Shown: positions 34,308-43,228, counted from the stretch's first letter. The stretch: 64,000 nt of DNA from Streptomyces sp. NBC_01210 (GCF_036010325.1 NZ_CP108549.1:7130001-7194000); one strand, 5' to 3'. Numbers and translations: made by a program. Notes: generated by a model from the letters alone, not told the origin.

Positions 34308-35756
34308 ATGGGATCCACCTCCGCCCACAACAATGAGGGCCTTGGCCGTCGCGATCTGATCAAGCGGTCTGCCGCACTCGGCCTGATCGCCGTTCCGACG
34401 ATGAGCTTCCTGTCCGCCTGTGCGAGCAGCGACAGCGGCGGCGACAAGAAGGTCGACAAGGGCAAGAAGACTGCCAAGAATCCGCTCAGCGTCAATGAGA
34501 CGGCTCAGCTCGAGGTCGTTATCTTCGACGGCGGTTTCGGCCAGCAGTACGCCCTGGACGCCGAGAAGAAGTACCAGGAGGCCTTCCCGAAGGCCCCCAA
34601 GGTCAAGCACCGCGCGACGCAGAAGATCCAGTCCGAGCTGCAGCCGCGCTTCAACGGTGGAACCCCGCCGGACCTGATCGACAACTCCGGCGCCCAGCAG
34701 ATGGACATGGGCGTCCTGGTGGGCAAGAAGCAGCTCGCCGACCTCACTCCGCTGCTGGACGCTCCGTCCATCGACGACCCGAACAAGAAGGTGCGCGACA
34801 CCCTGCGCCCGGGCATCGTCGAGATGGGCCAGTTCGACGGCGACCCGGTCTGGATCCTCTACTACGCCTACACCGTGTACGGCGTGTGGTACTCCCAGAC
34901 CGCGCTGGAGAAGCTCGACGCCACGTACCCGGAGACCTGGGACGACATGCTCGCCCTGTGCGAGAAGGCGAAGAAGAAGGGCATCGCCGGCTGGACCTAC
35001 GCGGGCAAGTACCCGTACTACCTGCCGTTCTCGCTGTACCCCTTCATCGCCAAGATCGGTGGCCGCGAGGTCCTCGACGCGATCGACAACCTGGAGCCGA
35101 AGGCCTGGGAGCACCCTGCCGTCAAGGCCGCGTTCGAGGCGTACTACGAGCTCTACCAGAAGGGCTACATCCTCAAGGGCACGCCCGGCATCGACCACAT
35201 CCAGTCCCAGACGGCCTGGACCCAGGGCAAGGCGCTCTTCATCCCCAACGGCTCCTGGGTGGAGAACGAGGCGGCGAAGACCACGCCCAAGGACTTCAAG
35301 ATGATGGTGGCCGCGCCCTCCAGCCTCGACAAGTCCGACAAGCTGCCGTTCGGCACCATCTGGGCCTCGGGCGGTGAGCCCTTCGTCGTCCCGGCGAAGG
35401 CGAAGAACGCCGAGGGTGGCATGGAGCAGCTGCGCATCATGCTCAGCGAGGCCTCGTCGAAGAGCTTCACCCAGCAGGTGAAGTCGCTGACCGCGTTCAA
35501 CGGCGGCACCGACGGCCTCACCCTGTCGACGGCGATGCAGTCCGGCGTCGACGCGCTGAAGAAGGCCGGTGACAATGTCGTCAACCCGCGTCTTCAGGAC
35601 TGGTACGTGAAGCTCCAGAAGGAGCAGATCGGCGTCGCCGGTCTCGGCGAGATGATGGCCGGCCGCGCGACCCCCGCGGAAACCATCAAGAAGATCCAGG
35701 GCTTCGCCGACGCGGCGGCCAAGGACCAGTCGATCAAGCACTACAAGCACCAGTGA
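34308..35756 (+). CDS. ngcE: N-acetylglucosamine/diacetylchitobiose ABC importer, binding lipoprotein
   Basis: This 482-aa solute-binding protein starts with GRRDLIKRSAALGLIAVPTMSFLSAC, a lipoprotein-type signal with an RRDLIKR twin-arginine-like pattern and lipobox LSAC. The body (LEVVIFDGGFGQQYALDAEKKYQEAFPKAKV-type start, WILYYAYTVYGVWYSQ, YYLPFSLYPFIAKIGG) matches NgcE, which captures GlcNAc and chitobiose for uptake. The ATG at 34308 was preferred over a TTG two codons earlier because GAGGA lies at better spacing. It heads ngcEFG. No ATPase gene is present; in Streptomyces the shared ATPase MsiK drives such importers. Confidence 0.92.
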   Translation: MGSTSAHNNEGLGRRDLIKRSAALGLIAVPTMSFLSACASSDSGGDKKVDKGKKTAKNPLSVNETAQLEVVIFDGGFGQQYALDAEKKYQEAFPKAPKVKHRATQKIQSELQPRFNGGTPPDLIDNSGAQQMDMGVLVGKKQLADLTPLLDAPSIDDPNKKVRDTLRPGIVEMGQFDGDPVWILYYAYTVYGVWYSQTALEKLDATYPETWDDMLALCEKAKKKGIAGWTYAGKYPYYLPFSLYPFIAKIGGREVLDAIDNLEPKAWEHPAVKAAFEAYYELYQKGYILKGTPGIDHIQSQTAWTQGKALFIPNGSWVENEAAKTTPKDFKMMVAAPSSLDKSDKLPFGTIWASGGEPFVVPAKAKNAEGGMEQLRIMLSEASSKSFTQQVKSLTAFNGGTDGLTLSTAMQSGVDALKKAGDNVVNPRLQDWYVKLQKEQIGVAGLGEMMAGRATPAETIKKIQGFADAAAKDQSIKHYKHQ

Positions 35757-35805
35757 GCAGGCGTCACCAGCGGCGGCACTCGCCGGAAGATCGGGGTCGG
35801 TAACC

Positions 35806-36729
35806 ATGCAACACGGCAAGTACCGGTTCATTGTGGGGTTCTTGGCGGCCCCCTTGGCGTTGTACACAATCTTCGTCATCTGGCCGTTCATCCAGTCCAT
35901 CTACTACTCGTTCACGGACTGGACAGGCCTGAGCCCGGACTTCAAAATGGTTGGCTTCGACAATTACAGTCGAATGCTGGACGACGACGTCTTCTGGAAG
36001 TCGCTGCAGCACAGCCTGTGGTTCGCGCTGCTGCTGCCGCTGGTGACGATCGGCCTTGCGCTGTTCTTCGCCTTTATGCTCAATGTCGGCGGGCGGCGCC
36101 GAAAGGGCGCCGCCATCGCCGGTGTGCGCGGTTCGTCCTTCTACAAGATCGCGTACTTCTTCCCGCAGGTGCTGTCGATCGCGATCGTCGCCCTGCTGTT
36201 CCAATTCGCGTACAACCCCAACGACGGTGCGATCAACGGGGCGTTGCAGGCCGTCGGCCTCGACGACGTGCAGCCGCAGTGGCTGGGCGACCCCGACCTG
36301 GCGCTCTGGTGTGTCATGGCGGTCCTGGTGTGGAGCACGGTCGGCTTCTTCGTCGTCCTGTTCTCGGCGGGGATGGCGTCCATCCCCAAGGACTTCTACG
36401 AGGCGGCGCTGCTGGACGGCGCGAACCGGTTCACCACCTTCTTCCGCATCACCCTGCCGCTCCTGTGGGACACCGTGCAGTCGGGCTGGGTCTACATGGG
36501 AATCCTGGCTCTGGGCGCGGAGTCCTTCGCGGTCGTCCAGATCATGACCGTGGGGCCCGGCGGACCCGACTACTCGACCACGGTTCTCACGCTGTACGTC
36601 TACCAGACCGCGTTCCGGGACGGCCAGGCGGCATATGCGACCACGATCGGTGTCGCCCTGCTCGTCGTCACGCTGGCTTTCGCAGCCCTCGTGATGAAGC
36701 TGGGCAGGCGTGAGCGGCTGGAGTTCTGA
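35806..36729 (+). CDS. ngcF: N-acetylglucosamine ABC importer permease
   Basis: This 307-aa inner-membrane permease is of the MalF type: six hydrophobic segments and the EAA loop YEAALLDGANRFTTFFRITLPLLW, which contacts the ATPase. The start LAAPLALYTIFVIWPFIQSIYYSFTDW is characteristic of sugar permeases. It follows ngcE by 49 nt and pairs with ngcG. Confidence 0.93.
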   Translation: MQHGKYRFIVGFLAAPLALYTIFVIWPFIQSIYYSFTDWTGLSPDFKMVGFDNYSRMLDDDVFWKSLQHSLWFALLLPLVTIGLALFFAFMLNVGGRRRKGAAIAGVRGSSFYKIAYFFPQVLSIAIVALLFQFAYNPNDGAINGALQAVGLDDVQPQWLGDPDLALWCVMAVLVWSTVGFFVVLFSAGMASIPKDFYEAALLDGANRFTTFFRITLPLLWDTVQSGWVYMGILALGAESFAVVQIMTVGPGGPDYSTTVLTLYVYQTAFRDGQAAYATTIGVALLVVTLAFAALVMKLGRRERLEF

Positions 36730-36741
36730 TGCTGTGTCTTC

Positions 36742-36759
36742 CCGGGGGACACCCCCCGG
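36742..36759 (+). other. GC-rich stem-loop between ngcF and ngcG
   Basis: CCGGGGG and CCCCCGG arms around a 4-nt loop lie in the 91-nt gap. It may stabilise the upstream message or lower expression of ngcG. No terminator tail is present. Confidence 0.4.
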
Positions 36760-36820
36760 ACCCCCGGCAGAAAAGCAGCTCGGTCGCGGTGGCCGGCATG
36801 ACAGCACGAGGTGAATCCCG

Positions 36821-37738
36821 GTGAAAACCACTGACGCCCCGCCCGCCGGCGCCTCCCAGGAGCGCCCGTCGGTGGCGAAGACGAACGCTGCGCCCGCCAA
36901 GGTGAAGAGCAGTGAGGGCGGTGTCCTCAATCTCTTCTCACACGGCGTGCTCGTCATCTGGGCGATCATGGTCATCCTGCCGCTGCTCTGGTCGGTGATG
37001 ACCTCCTTCAAGAGCGACAAGGCGATCTTCACTTCGCCGTGGTCACTGCCCGACTCGCTGCACTTCGAGAACTGGTCGCGGGCCTGGAGCCAGGCGCACA
37101 TGAGCGACTACTTCCTCAACACCGTTCTGGTGGTGGGCGGTTCGCTGGTCGGCACCTTGCTGTTCGGCTCGATGGCCGCGTATGTCCTCGCGCGCTTCGA
37201 CTTCCCGGGAAACCGCTTCATCTACTTCCTCTTCATCGGAGGAATGAGCTTCCCGATCATGCTGGCGCTGGTGCCGCTCTTCTTTGTACTGAACAACATC
37301 GCACTGCTGAACACGCTGCACGGCCTGATCCTGGTCTACATCGCGTATTCACTGCCGTTCACGGTGTTCTTCCTGACCGCGTTCTTCCGTACGCTGCCGA
37401 CCTCGGTGGCCGAGGCGGCCATGATCGACGGAGCCTCGCACACCCGGACCTTCTTCCAGGTCATGCTGCCGATGGCCAGGCCCGGACTGATCAGCGTCGG
37501 CATCTTCAACTTCCTCGGGCAGTGGAATCAGTACATGCTTCCGACCGTGCTGAACACCGACCCGGACAAGAAGGTGCTCTCGCAGGGTCTGGTGGAGCTG
37601 GCCGTCAGCCAGGGCTACAAGGGCGACTGGTCCGGCCTCTTCGCCGGTCTGGTGATGGCGATGCTGCCGGTGCTCGCGGCGTACATCATCTTCCAGCGGC
37701 AGGTGGTGGCGGGCCTGACGGCGGGCGCGGTCAAGTAG
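36821..37738 (+). CDS. ngcG: N-acetylglucosamine ABC importer permease
   Basis: This 305-aa MalG-type permease has a ~35-residue Pro/Ala-rich cytoplasmic N-terminus, six membrane segments and the EAA loop VAEAAMIDGASHTRTFFQVMLPMARPG. It starts with GTG after GAGGTG. With NgcF it forms the channel for GlcNAc/chitobiose import delivered by NgcE; the ATPase must be supplied in trans. Confidence 0.93.
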   Translation: MKTTDAPPAGASQERPSVAKTNAAPAKVKSSEGGVLNLFSHGVLVIWAIMVILPLLWSVMTSFKSDKAIFTSPWSLPDSLHFENWSRAWSQAHMSDYFLNTVLVVGGSLVGTLLFGSMAAYVLARFDFPGNRFIYFLFIGGMSFPIMLALVPLFFVLNNIALLNTLHGLILVYIAYSLPFTVFFLTAFFRTLPTSVAEAAMIDGASHTRTFFQVMLPMARPGLISVGIFNFLGQWNQYMLPTVLNTDPDKKVLSQGLVELAVSQGYKGDWSGLFAGLVMAMLPVLAAYIIFQRQVVAGLTAGAVK

Positions 37739-38180
37739 CGGTCATGTAATGGCAGCGAAGGGCATCCGCGGTCCGCGACCGCGGAGTCCGTATGCCGCGG
37801 CCCGGTCCCGGGCGGGGATGCGTCCCCGTCTGCCGGGCCGCGGCCGCTGTGCGGGCGGAAGCGCGTCGGCGAGTGAGCCGAAGGGGCGCGCGGGTGTCGA
37901 AAGGGAGAACGCGCGGAGGCCGCGAGGAACGAGCGGTCGAGCACGATCGACCGTCGGCAGACGCTCAAGGCGCCCCGGAGGGGAACCGAGCCGCAAAGCC
38001 GGGGCGGACCGAGGACGACCGGCTCCCGGCCGGGCTTCCGGCGCACGCCGGTTTCCTGACTCCACCTTCTGTACGAGAAACATCCGGCCCGGGCTCTCGG
38101 GACGGATGTTCCGGGGCCTCGGACCGCGGAGCTCCGCCGCTGACGTCACGAGGCGATCTCGACGTGGCTGAAAGTCGCCC
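37739..38180. other. GC-rich intergenic stretch with an inverted repeat, no gene
   Basis: No frame in this stretch looks coding on either strand. An inverted repeat (AACATCCG at 38079-38086 with CGGATGTT at 38103-38110, and CCCG/CGGG inside) forms a possible terminator for ngcEFG. The rest is G/A-rich on the plus strand without recognised RNA motif. Confidence 0.45.
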
Positions 38181-38387
38181 CTATGCGGCCGTCTGCGGGT
38201 CGGCGCCCTCGCCGTCGTGATCGTCGCCGTGATCGCGGTCGCGGTCGTGGTCGCGTTCGGGTTTGTGGCCGTGGCCGTGGTCGCGTTCGTGGCCGTGGCC
38301 GCCCGCGCCTTGCGGCTGCCGGAGGTCTACACCTGATGAATCCGCCCCCGCGCCCCTTTCCCTCCGGATTCGCTCCTGCGTGCTCAT
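38181..38387 (-). CDS. Possible small His/Asp/Gly-rich protein (68 aa)
   Basis: A 68-codon frame from the ATG at 38387 begins MSTQERIRRERGAGADSSG and ends in a repetitive tail of HGHERDHGHGHKPERDHDRD type. Third positions are almost all G or C, but the repeat itself (GTCGCG/GGCCGTGGTC-like units) could cause that. No ribosome site is seen. If real it may bind metal ions; otherwise the region is a simple repeat before rok7B7. Confidence 0.3.
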   Translation of the reverse strand: MSTQERIRRERGAGADSSGVDLRQPQGAGGHGHERDHGHGHKPERDHDRDRDHGDDHDGEGADPQTAA

Positions 38388-38539
38388 CGGTGGTTGGCAC
38401 CGCTCAAGGTCTTGACGCGATAAGGCTCGGGAGTTGTGCTTAGGGTTCACAAGTTGGAGAAACGTCGGGCTCGCCGCACGGTGGTCCCGGCCGGGGGCGG
38501 TCGTCGTGCCGCCCACCGGGGGCAGGAGTGGATGAGTCG

Positions 38540-39739
38540 ATGGAGACTCCGGGATCGCAGACATCTCTGCACCGGGCCAACCTCGAGCGGGTCGTGCGTG
38601 CCGTACGCATGGCGGGCTCGCTCACGCAGGCGGAGATCGCGAGAGGCACAGGCCTCTCCGCGGCGACGGTCTCCAATATCGTTCGCGAACTGAAAGACGG
38701 CGGGACCGTCGAGGTCACACCCACCTCCGCGGGCGGCCGCCGGGCCCGCAGCGTCTCGCTCAGCGGCGACGCGGGCATCGTCATCGGCGTCGACTTCGGG
38801 CACACCCATCTGCGGGTCGCCGTCGGCAACCTCGCCCACCAGGTGCTCGCCGAGGAGTCCGAGCCGCTCGACGTGGACGCCTCGTCCGCAGAGGGCTTCG
38901 GCCGGGCGGAACAGCTGGTCAACCGGCTGATCGCGGCGACCGGGATCGGCCCGGACAAGGTGATCGGCGTCGGGCTCGGCGTACCCGGGCCGATCGATGT
39001 GGAGTCCGGCACCCTCGGCTCCACCTCGATCCTGCCGGGCTGGACCGGCATCAATCCGAGCGAGGAGCTCTCGGGGCGGCTCGGCGTGCCCGTCTACGTC
39101 GACAACGACGCGAATCTCGGAGCGCTCGGCGAGCTGGTCTGGGGCAGCGGCCGCGGGGTCCGGGATCTCGCGTACATCAAGGTCGCCAGCGGTGTCGGCG
39201 CCGGTCTGGTGATAGACGGCCAGATCTACCGCGGCCCGGGCGGCACGGCCGGCGAGATCGGCCACATCACGCTGGACGAGTCCGGCCCGGTCTGCCGCTG
39301 CGGCAACCGCGGCTGCCTGGAGACCTTCGCCGCCGCCCGGTACGTCCTGCCGCTGCTCCAGTCCAGCCACGGGGCCGATCTGACCATGGAGCGCGTGGTC
39401 CAGCTGGCCCGCGAGGGCGACCCCGGCTGCCGCCGGGTCATCGCGGACGTCGGCCGTCACATCGGCAGCGGTGTGGCGAACCTCTGCAACCTGCTCAACC
39501 CCAGCCGCGTTGTGCTGGGCGGAAATCTTGCCGAAGCGGGAGAATTGGTTCTCGGACCGATTCGAGAGTCGGTCTCCCGGTACGCGATTCCCAGCGCGGC
39601 ACGCCAGTTGTCCGTCCTTCCGGGGGCGCTCGGAGGCCGGGCGGAAGTGCTGGGCGCACTGGCCCTCGTGCTCAGCGAAATGGGCGATTCGACCCTTCTG
39701 GACAGCTCGCTCCCCGTCGGGGCACCTGCCTTCACTTAG
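38540..39739 (+). CDS. rok7B7: ROK-family transcription regulator Rok7B7
   Basis: This protein (399 aa from the ATG at 38540; a GTG at 38528 would give 403 but overlaps the AGGAG ribosome site) has an N-terminal winged helix (SLTQAEIARGTGLSAATVSNIVRELKDGG), then a ROK domain: VIGVDFGHTHLRVAV, VDNDANLGALGELVWG and the zinc motif CRCGNRGCLETF. Its place directly before xylFGH matches SCO6008, Rok7B7, which regulates xylose transport, carbon repression, development and antibiotic production. The effector sugar is not readable from sequence. Confidence 0.9.
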   Translation: METPGSQTSLHRANLERVVRAVRMAGSLTQAEIARGTGLSAATVSNIVRELKDGGTVEVTPTSAGGRRARSVSLSGDAGIVIGVDFGHTHLRVAVGNLAHQVLAEESEPLDVDASSAEGFGRAEQLVNRLIAATGIGPDKVIGVGLGVPGPIDVESGTLGSTSILPGWTGINPSEELSGRLGVPVYVDNDANLGALGELVWGSGRGVRDLAYIKVASGVGAGLVIDGQIYRGPGGTAGEIGHITLDESGPVCRCGNRGCLETFAAARYVLPLLQSSHGADLTMERVVQLAREGDPGCRRVIADVGRHIGSGVANLCNLLNPSRVVLGGNLAEAGELVLGPIRESVSRYAIPSAARQLSVLPGALGGRAEVLGALALVLSEMGDSTLLDSSLPVGAPAFT

Positions 39740-39773
39740 ATAATGAATGGCACCGTTGTCATCTCGTTAAGGA

Positions 39774-39786
39774 TTTACTCCTTGAC
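39774..39786 (+). promoter_or_regulatory. Rok7B7-box-like sequence upstream of xylF
   Basis: TTTACTCCTTGAC fits the degenerate consensus TTKAMKHSTTSAV that I recall for Rok7B7 at every position. It lies between rok7B7 and xylF, 75 nt before the xylF start. The consensus is recalled, not checked. Confidence 0.45.
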
Positions 39787-39860
39787 GTCGGCCTAACGGC
39801 CGAGTTGACTTCCAGCCACCTCGGCCGCAGCGACGCGGCCTCGTCAGGGAGGTTCCGAAG

Positions 39861-40973
39861 ATGAACATGCGTATGCGTCGTGCCGCCGTAGCCGTAGCCG
39901 CGACCACGATGGCCGTGTCCCTCGCCGCTTGTGGCAGCGCCAAGGAGTCGGGCGACAAGACCAAGGAGAGCGGCGCCGCCAAGGGCGACGCGATCACGAT
40001 CGGTCTGCTCCTGCCGGAGAACCAGACCGCGCGCTACGAGAAGTTCGACAAGCCGCTCATCGAGAAGAAGATCAGCGAGCTGACCAACGGCAAGGCAAAG
40101 GTCGTCTACGCGAACGCCAAGCAGGACGCGACGCTGCAGAACCAGCAGGTCGACACGATGATCACCAACAAGGTCGACGCGCTGATCGTCGACTCGGTGG
40201 ACTCCAAGGCCATAGCCGGCTCGGTCAAGAAGGCCAAGGACGAGGGCATCCCGGTCGTCGCCTTCGACCGTCTCGCCGAGGGTCCGATCGACGGCTACAC
40301 CTCGTTCGACAACGAGCAGGTCGGCCACGTGCAGGGCAAGGCGCTCCTCGAGGCTCTTGGCGCCAAGGCCAAGGACGGCCAGATCGTGATGATGAACGGC
40401 GCGATCACCGACCCGAACGCCAAGCTGTTCAAGAAGGGCGCCAAGGCCGAGCTCAACGGCAAGGTGAACGTCGGCCGCGAGTACGACACCAAGGAGTGGA
40501 AGCCGGAGAACGCCAACGCCAACATGGAGGCGGCGATCACGGCTCTCGGCAAGGACAAGATCATCGGTGTCTACTCGGCCAACGACGGCATGGCGGGCGG
40601 CATCATCACAGCTCTGAAGGCCGCCGGCCTCTCCAAGCTCCCCCCGGTCACCGGCCAGGACGCCGAGCTCGCGGGCGTGCAGCGCATCGTCGCGGGTGAG
40701 CAGTTCATGAGCGTCTACAAGCCGTACGCGCCCGAGGCTGCCGCCGCCGCCGAGATGGCCGTCGCGCTCGCCAAGGGCGAGAAGCTCGACTCCATCGCCA
40801 AGTCCAAGACGGACAGCCCGACCACCAAGGGCATCCCGGCGGTGCTCGTCCCGGTCGTCTCGCTGACCAAGGACAACATCAAGGACACCGTCGTGAAGGA
40901 CGGCGTCTACACCGTCGCCGAGATCTGCACCCCGAAGTACAAGGCCGCCTGCGACGCACTCGGCCTGAACTAA
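39861..40973 (+). CDS. xylF: Xylose-type ABC importer, substrate-binding lipoprotein
   Basis: This 370-aa protein has a lipoprotein signal (AVAVAATTMAVSLAACGS, lipobox LAAC) and a type I periplasmic-binding fold: ITIGLLLPENQTARYEKFDKPLIEKK, DALIVDSVDSKAIAGSVKKAKDEGIPVVAFDR, GVYSANDGMAGGIITALKAAG, PVTGQDAELAGVQRIVAGEQ. These fit XylF/RbsB sugar-binding proteins. GGGAGG precedes the ATG. It starts the xylFGH operon and is followed by a strong stem-loop. D-xylose as ligand is inferred from the family and rok7B7 context. Confidence 0.92.
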   Translation: MNMRMRRAAVAVAATTMAVSLAACGSAKESGDKTKESGAAKGDAITIGLLLPENQTARYEKFDKPLIEKKISELTNGKAKVVYANAKQDATLQNQQVDTMITNKVDALIVDSVDSKAIAGSVKKAKDEGIPVVAFDRLAEGPIDGYTSFDNEQVGHVQGKALLEALGAKAKDGQIVMMNGAITDPNAKLFKKGAKAELNGKVNVGREYDTKEWKPENANANMEAAITALGKDKIIGVYSANDGMAGGIITALKAAGLSKLPPVTGQDAELAGVQRIVAGEQFMSVYKPYAPEAAAAAEMAVALAKGEKLDSIAKSKTDSPTTKGIPAVLVPVVSLTKDNIKDTVVKDGVYTVAEICTPKYKAACDALGLN

Positions 40974-41010
40974 GTCCCCAAGCGTTACGGGACTTACGCA
41001 CCCACGAAGC

Positions 41011-41066
41011 CTGTCCGGTGTCCCGCCCCACTCCAGCCCCCGCTATCGGGGCGGGGCACCGGGCAG
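41011..41066 (+). terminator. Long stem-loop between xylF and xylG
   Basis: A 19-bp stem (41011-41029 with 41048-41066, two G-T pairs) and 18-nt loop lie 38 nt after the xylF stop. It probably gives partial termination or 3' protection so that the binding protein exceeds the ATPase and permease. Confidence 0.65.
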
Positions 41067-41162
41067 AAACGCTTCTTCCCTCTGTTCGCTTCTGCTCAAC
41101 CTCCGCGCCTGTTTCCCCGGCGCGGCATCCCCGCCGGTCAGGCGGCGAAGGAGATGGTTCAC

Positions 41163-41942
41163 GTGTCCGCTACGCCCGTGTTGGCGTTGCGCGGGGTCTC
41201 CAAGCGATTCGGTGCCGTTCAGGCGCTCACCGACGTAGAGCTTGAGGTCCACGCCGGTGAAGTGGTCGCCCTGGTGGGCGACAACGGCGCCGGAAAGTCC
41301 ACGCTGGTCAAGACGATCGCCGGCGTGCATCCCATCGATGAGGGCGTCATCGAGTGGGACGGCAGCACCGTTCAGATCAACAAGCCGCACGACGCGCAGA
41401 ACCTCGGCATCGCGACCGTCTACCAGGACCTCGCGCTCTGCGACAACATCGACGTCGTCGGCAACCTCTACCTCGGCCGCGAGCTCCGCAAGCGGGGCAT
41501 TCTCAACGAGGTCGAGATGGAGCGCCGCGCCCGCGAGCTCCTCAACACGCTGTCGATCCGCATCCCCAGCGTGCGTATCCCGATCGCCTCGCTCTCCGGA
41601 GGCCAGCGGCAGACGGTGGCCATCGCCCGCTCGATGCTCGGTGAGCCGAAGCTCGTCATCCTCGACGAGCCGACCGCCGCCCTCGGCGTCGAGCAGACCG
41701 CGCAGGTCCTCGACCTCGTCGAGCGGCTCCGCGAGCGAGGTCACGCGGTGATCCTCATCAGCCACAACATGGCCGATGTGAAGGCCGTCGCCGACAAGGT
41801 GGCAGTGCTGCGCCTCGGCCGTAACAACGGCGTCTTCGAGGTCAAGACCACCTCCCAGGAAGAGATCATCTCCGCCATCACCGGCGCCACGGACAACGCC
41901 GTGACCCGTCGTGCGGCGCGCACCACGGAGGTTCAGAAGTGA
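41163..41942 (+). CDS. xylG: Xylose-type ABC importer ATPase
   Basis: This 259-aa single-cassette ATPase starts at the GTG at 41163, 9 nt after AAGGAG; an ATG at 41154 is too close to that site. Motifs are Walker A GDNGAGKST, signature LSGGQRQ, Walker B LVILDEPTAALG and the switch His in ILISHNM. Sugar ATPases such as XylG/RbsA often have two fused cassettes; this is a single one, as in FrcA-like proteins. Its stop overlaps the xylH start (GTGA). Confidence 0.93.
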   Translation: MSATPVLALRGVSKRFGAVQALTDVELEVHAGEVVALVGDNGAGKSTLVKTIAGVHPIDEGVIEWDGSTVQINKPHDAQNLGIATVYQDLALCDNIDVVGNLYLGRELRKRGILNEVEMERRARELLNTLSIRIPSVRIPIASLSGGQRQTVAIARSMLGEPKLVILDEPTAALGVEQTAQVLDLVERLRERGHAVILISHNMADVKAVADKVAVLRLGRNNGVFEVKTTSQEEIISAITGATDNAVTRRAARTTEVQK

Positions 41943-43228
41943 ACACCGAAAAGACCTCCACCCCCACCGACGCGCCGGTCGTGAACCCGGAGGCCGCCCA
42001 CGACGCGGTCACCGCGGTCGACCCCCGGCTACTGGTCCGCGAGCAGGGCTTCGCCGGCTACATCTCGGAGTTCAAGCGCAAGCTCCACTCCGGCGACCTC
42101 GGGTCCATCCCCGTCGTCATCGGCCTGATCGTCATCTGCGCGGTCTTCCAGAGCATGAACTCGAACTTCCTCTCCGCGAAGAACCTCAGCGACATCTCCG
42201 TCGCGATGGTCGCCACCGGCATGATGGCCGTCGGCATCATCTTCGTACTGCTGCTCGGTGAGATCGACCTGTCGGTCGGTTCGGTCAGCGGTGTGTCCGG
42301 AGCCATCGTCGCCGTCATGAGCGTCACGCACGGGATGAACGAGTGGCTGTCCGTCCTTGTCGCGATCGCCAGCGGCGCGGCCATCGGCGCGCTTCACGGC
42401 TTCTTCTTCGCCCGGCTCGGCGCACCGGCGTTCGCCGTCACACTGGCCGGTCTCCTCTTCTGGCTGGGCTTCATGCTCCAGCTTCTCGGCGACCAGGGCA
42501 CCATCAACCTGGACGGCGAGGGCGTGGTCGGACAGCTGACCACGTACTTCTTCTCGGACGTCGCGGCCGCCTACGGGCTCGCCGCGGTCGCGGTGGCCGG
42601 GTTCTTCCTCTCGGCCTTCTTCGACGCCCGCCGACGTGAGGCCGCCGGCATCCCGTCCCGGCCGCTCATCGACATCGTCGTGCGTACGGCTCTGCTCGGC
42701 GTGGTGGCCTTCGCCGCCGCGTTTATGTTCAACCAGTATCGCGGCCTGCCGCTGGCGCTGGTCCTCTTCCTGGTGGTCCTGGTGCTGACGGACTTCGTGC
42801 TCCGCCGCACCTCGTACGGCCGCAAGATCTTCGCGCTCGGCGGCAGCGTCGAGGCCTCCCGGCGTGCGGGTATCAACGTCACGGCGGTGCGTATCTCGGT
42901 CTTCGCGATCGCGGGGACCTTCGCCGCCATCGGCGGACTGTTCTGGGCGTCCAAGATCGCAGCCGCCAACCAGAGCGCGGGCGCCGGTGATCTGCTGATG
43001 AACGTCATCGCGGCGGCCGTCATCGGCGGTACCAGCCTGTTCGGTGGACGCGGCAGGACCTGGAACGCGCTGCTCGGTGTCATGGTGATCGTCTCGATCC
43101 AGTACGGGCTGCAGCTCGAGGGCATCGCCACCCCGATTCAGTACATGATCACGGGTGGCGTGCTGCTGGCCACCGTGGTGATCGACTCCGTCACCCGGAA
43201 GACGCAGAAGTCCGCGGGCCGCGCCTGA
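41939..43228 (+). CDS. xylH: Xylose-type ABC importer permease
   Basis: This 429-aa permease has a ~55-residue cytoplasmic start, about ten to twelve hydrophobic segments and the BPD_transp_2 hallmarks GEIDLSVGSVSGVSGAIVAV and AAAVIGGTSLFGGRGRTWNALLGVMVI. Length and motifs fit XylH rather than the shorter RbsC. It is translationally coupled to xylG and followed by a terminator. Confidence 0.93.
   Translation: MNTEKTSTPTDAPVVNPEAAHDAVTAVDPRLLVREQGFAGYISEFKRKLHSGDLGSIPVVIGLIVICAVFQSMNSNFLSAKNLSDISVAMVATGMMAVGIIFVLLLGEIDLSVGSVSGVSGAIVAVMSVTHGMNEWLSVLVAIASGAAIGALHGFFFARLGAPAFAVTLAGLLFWLGFMLQLLGDQGTINLDGEGVVGQLTTYFFSDVAAAYGLAAVAVAGFFLSAFFDARRREAAGIPSRPLIDIVVRTALLGVVAFAAAFMFNQYRGLPLALVLFLVVLVLTDFVLRRTSYGRKIFALGGSVEASRRAGINVTAVRISVFAIAGTFAAIGGLFWASKIAAANQSAGAGDLLMNVIAAAVIGGTSLFGGRGRTWNALLGVMVIVSIQYGLQLEGIATPIQYMITGGVLLATVVIDSVTRKTQKSAGRA

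Noticed and set aside
38160..38340. CRISPR-like repeat array
   Set aside because: The repeats are short, irregular, GC-rich units without spacers of even length; a simple repeat or His/Asp-rich coding tail fits better.
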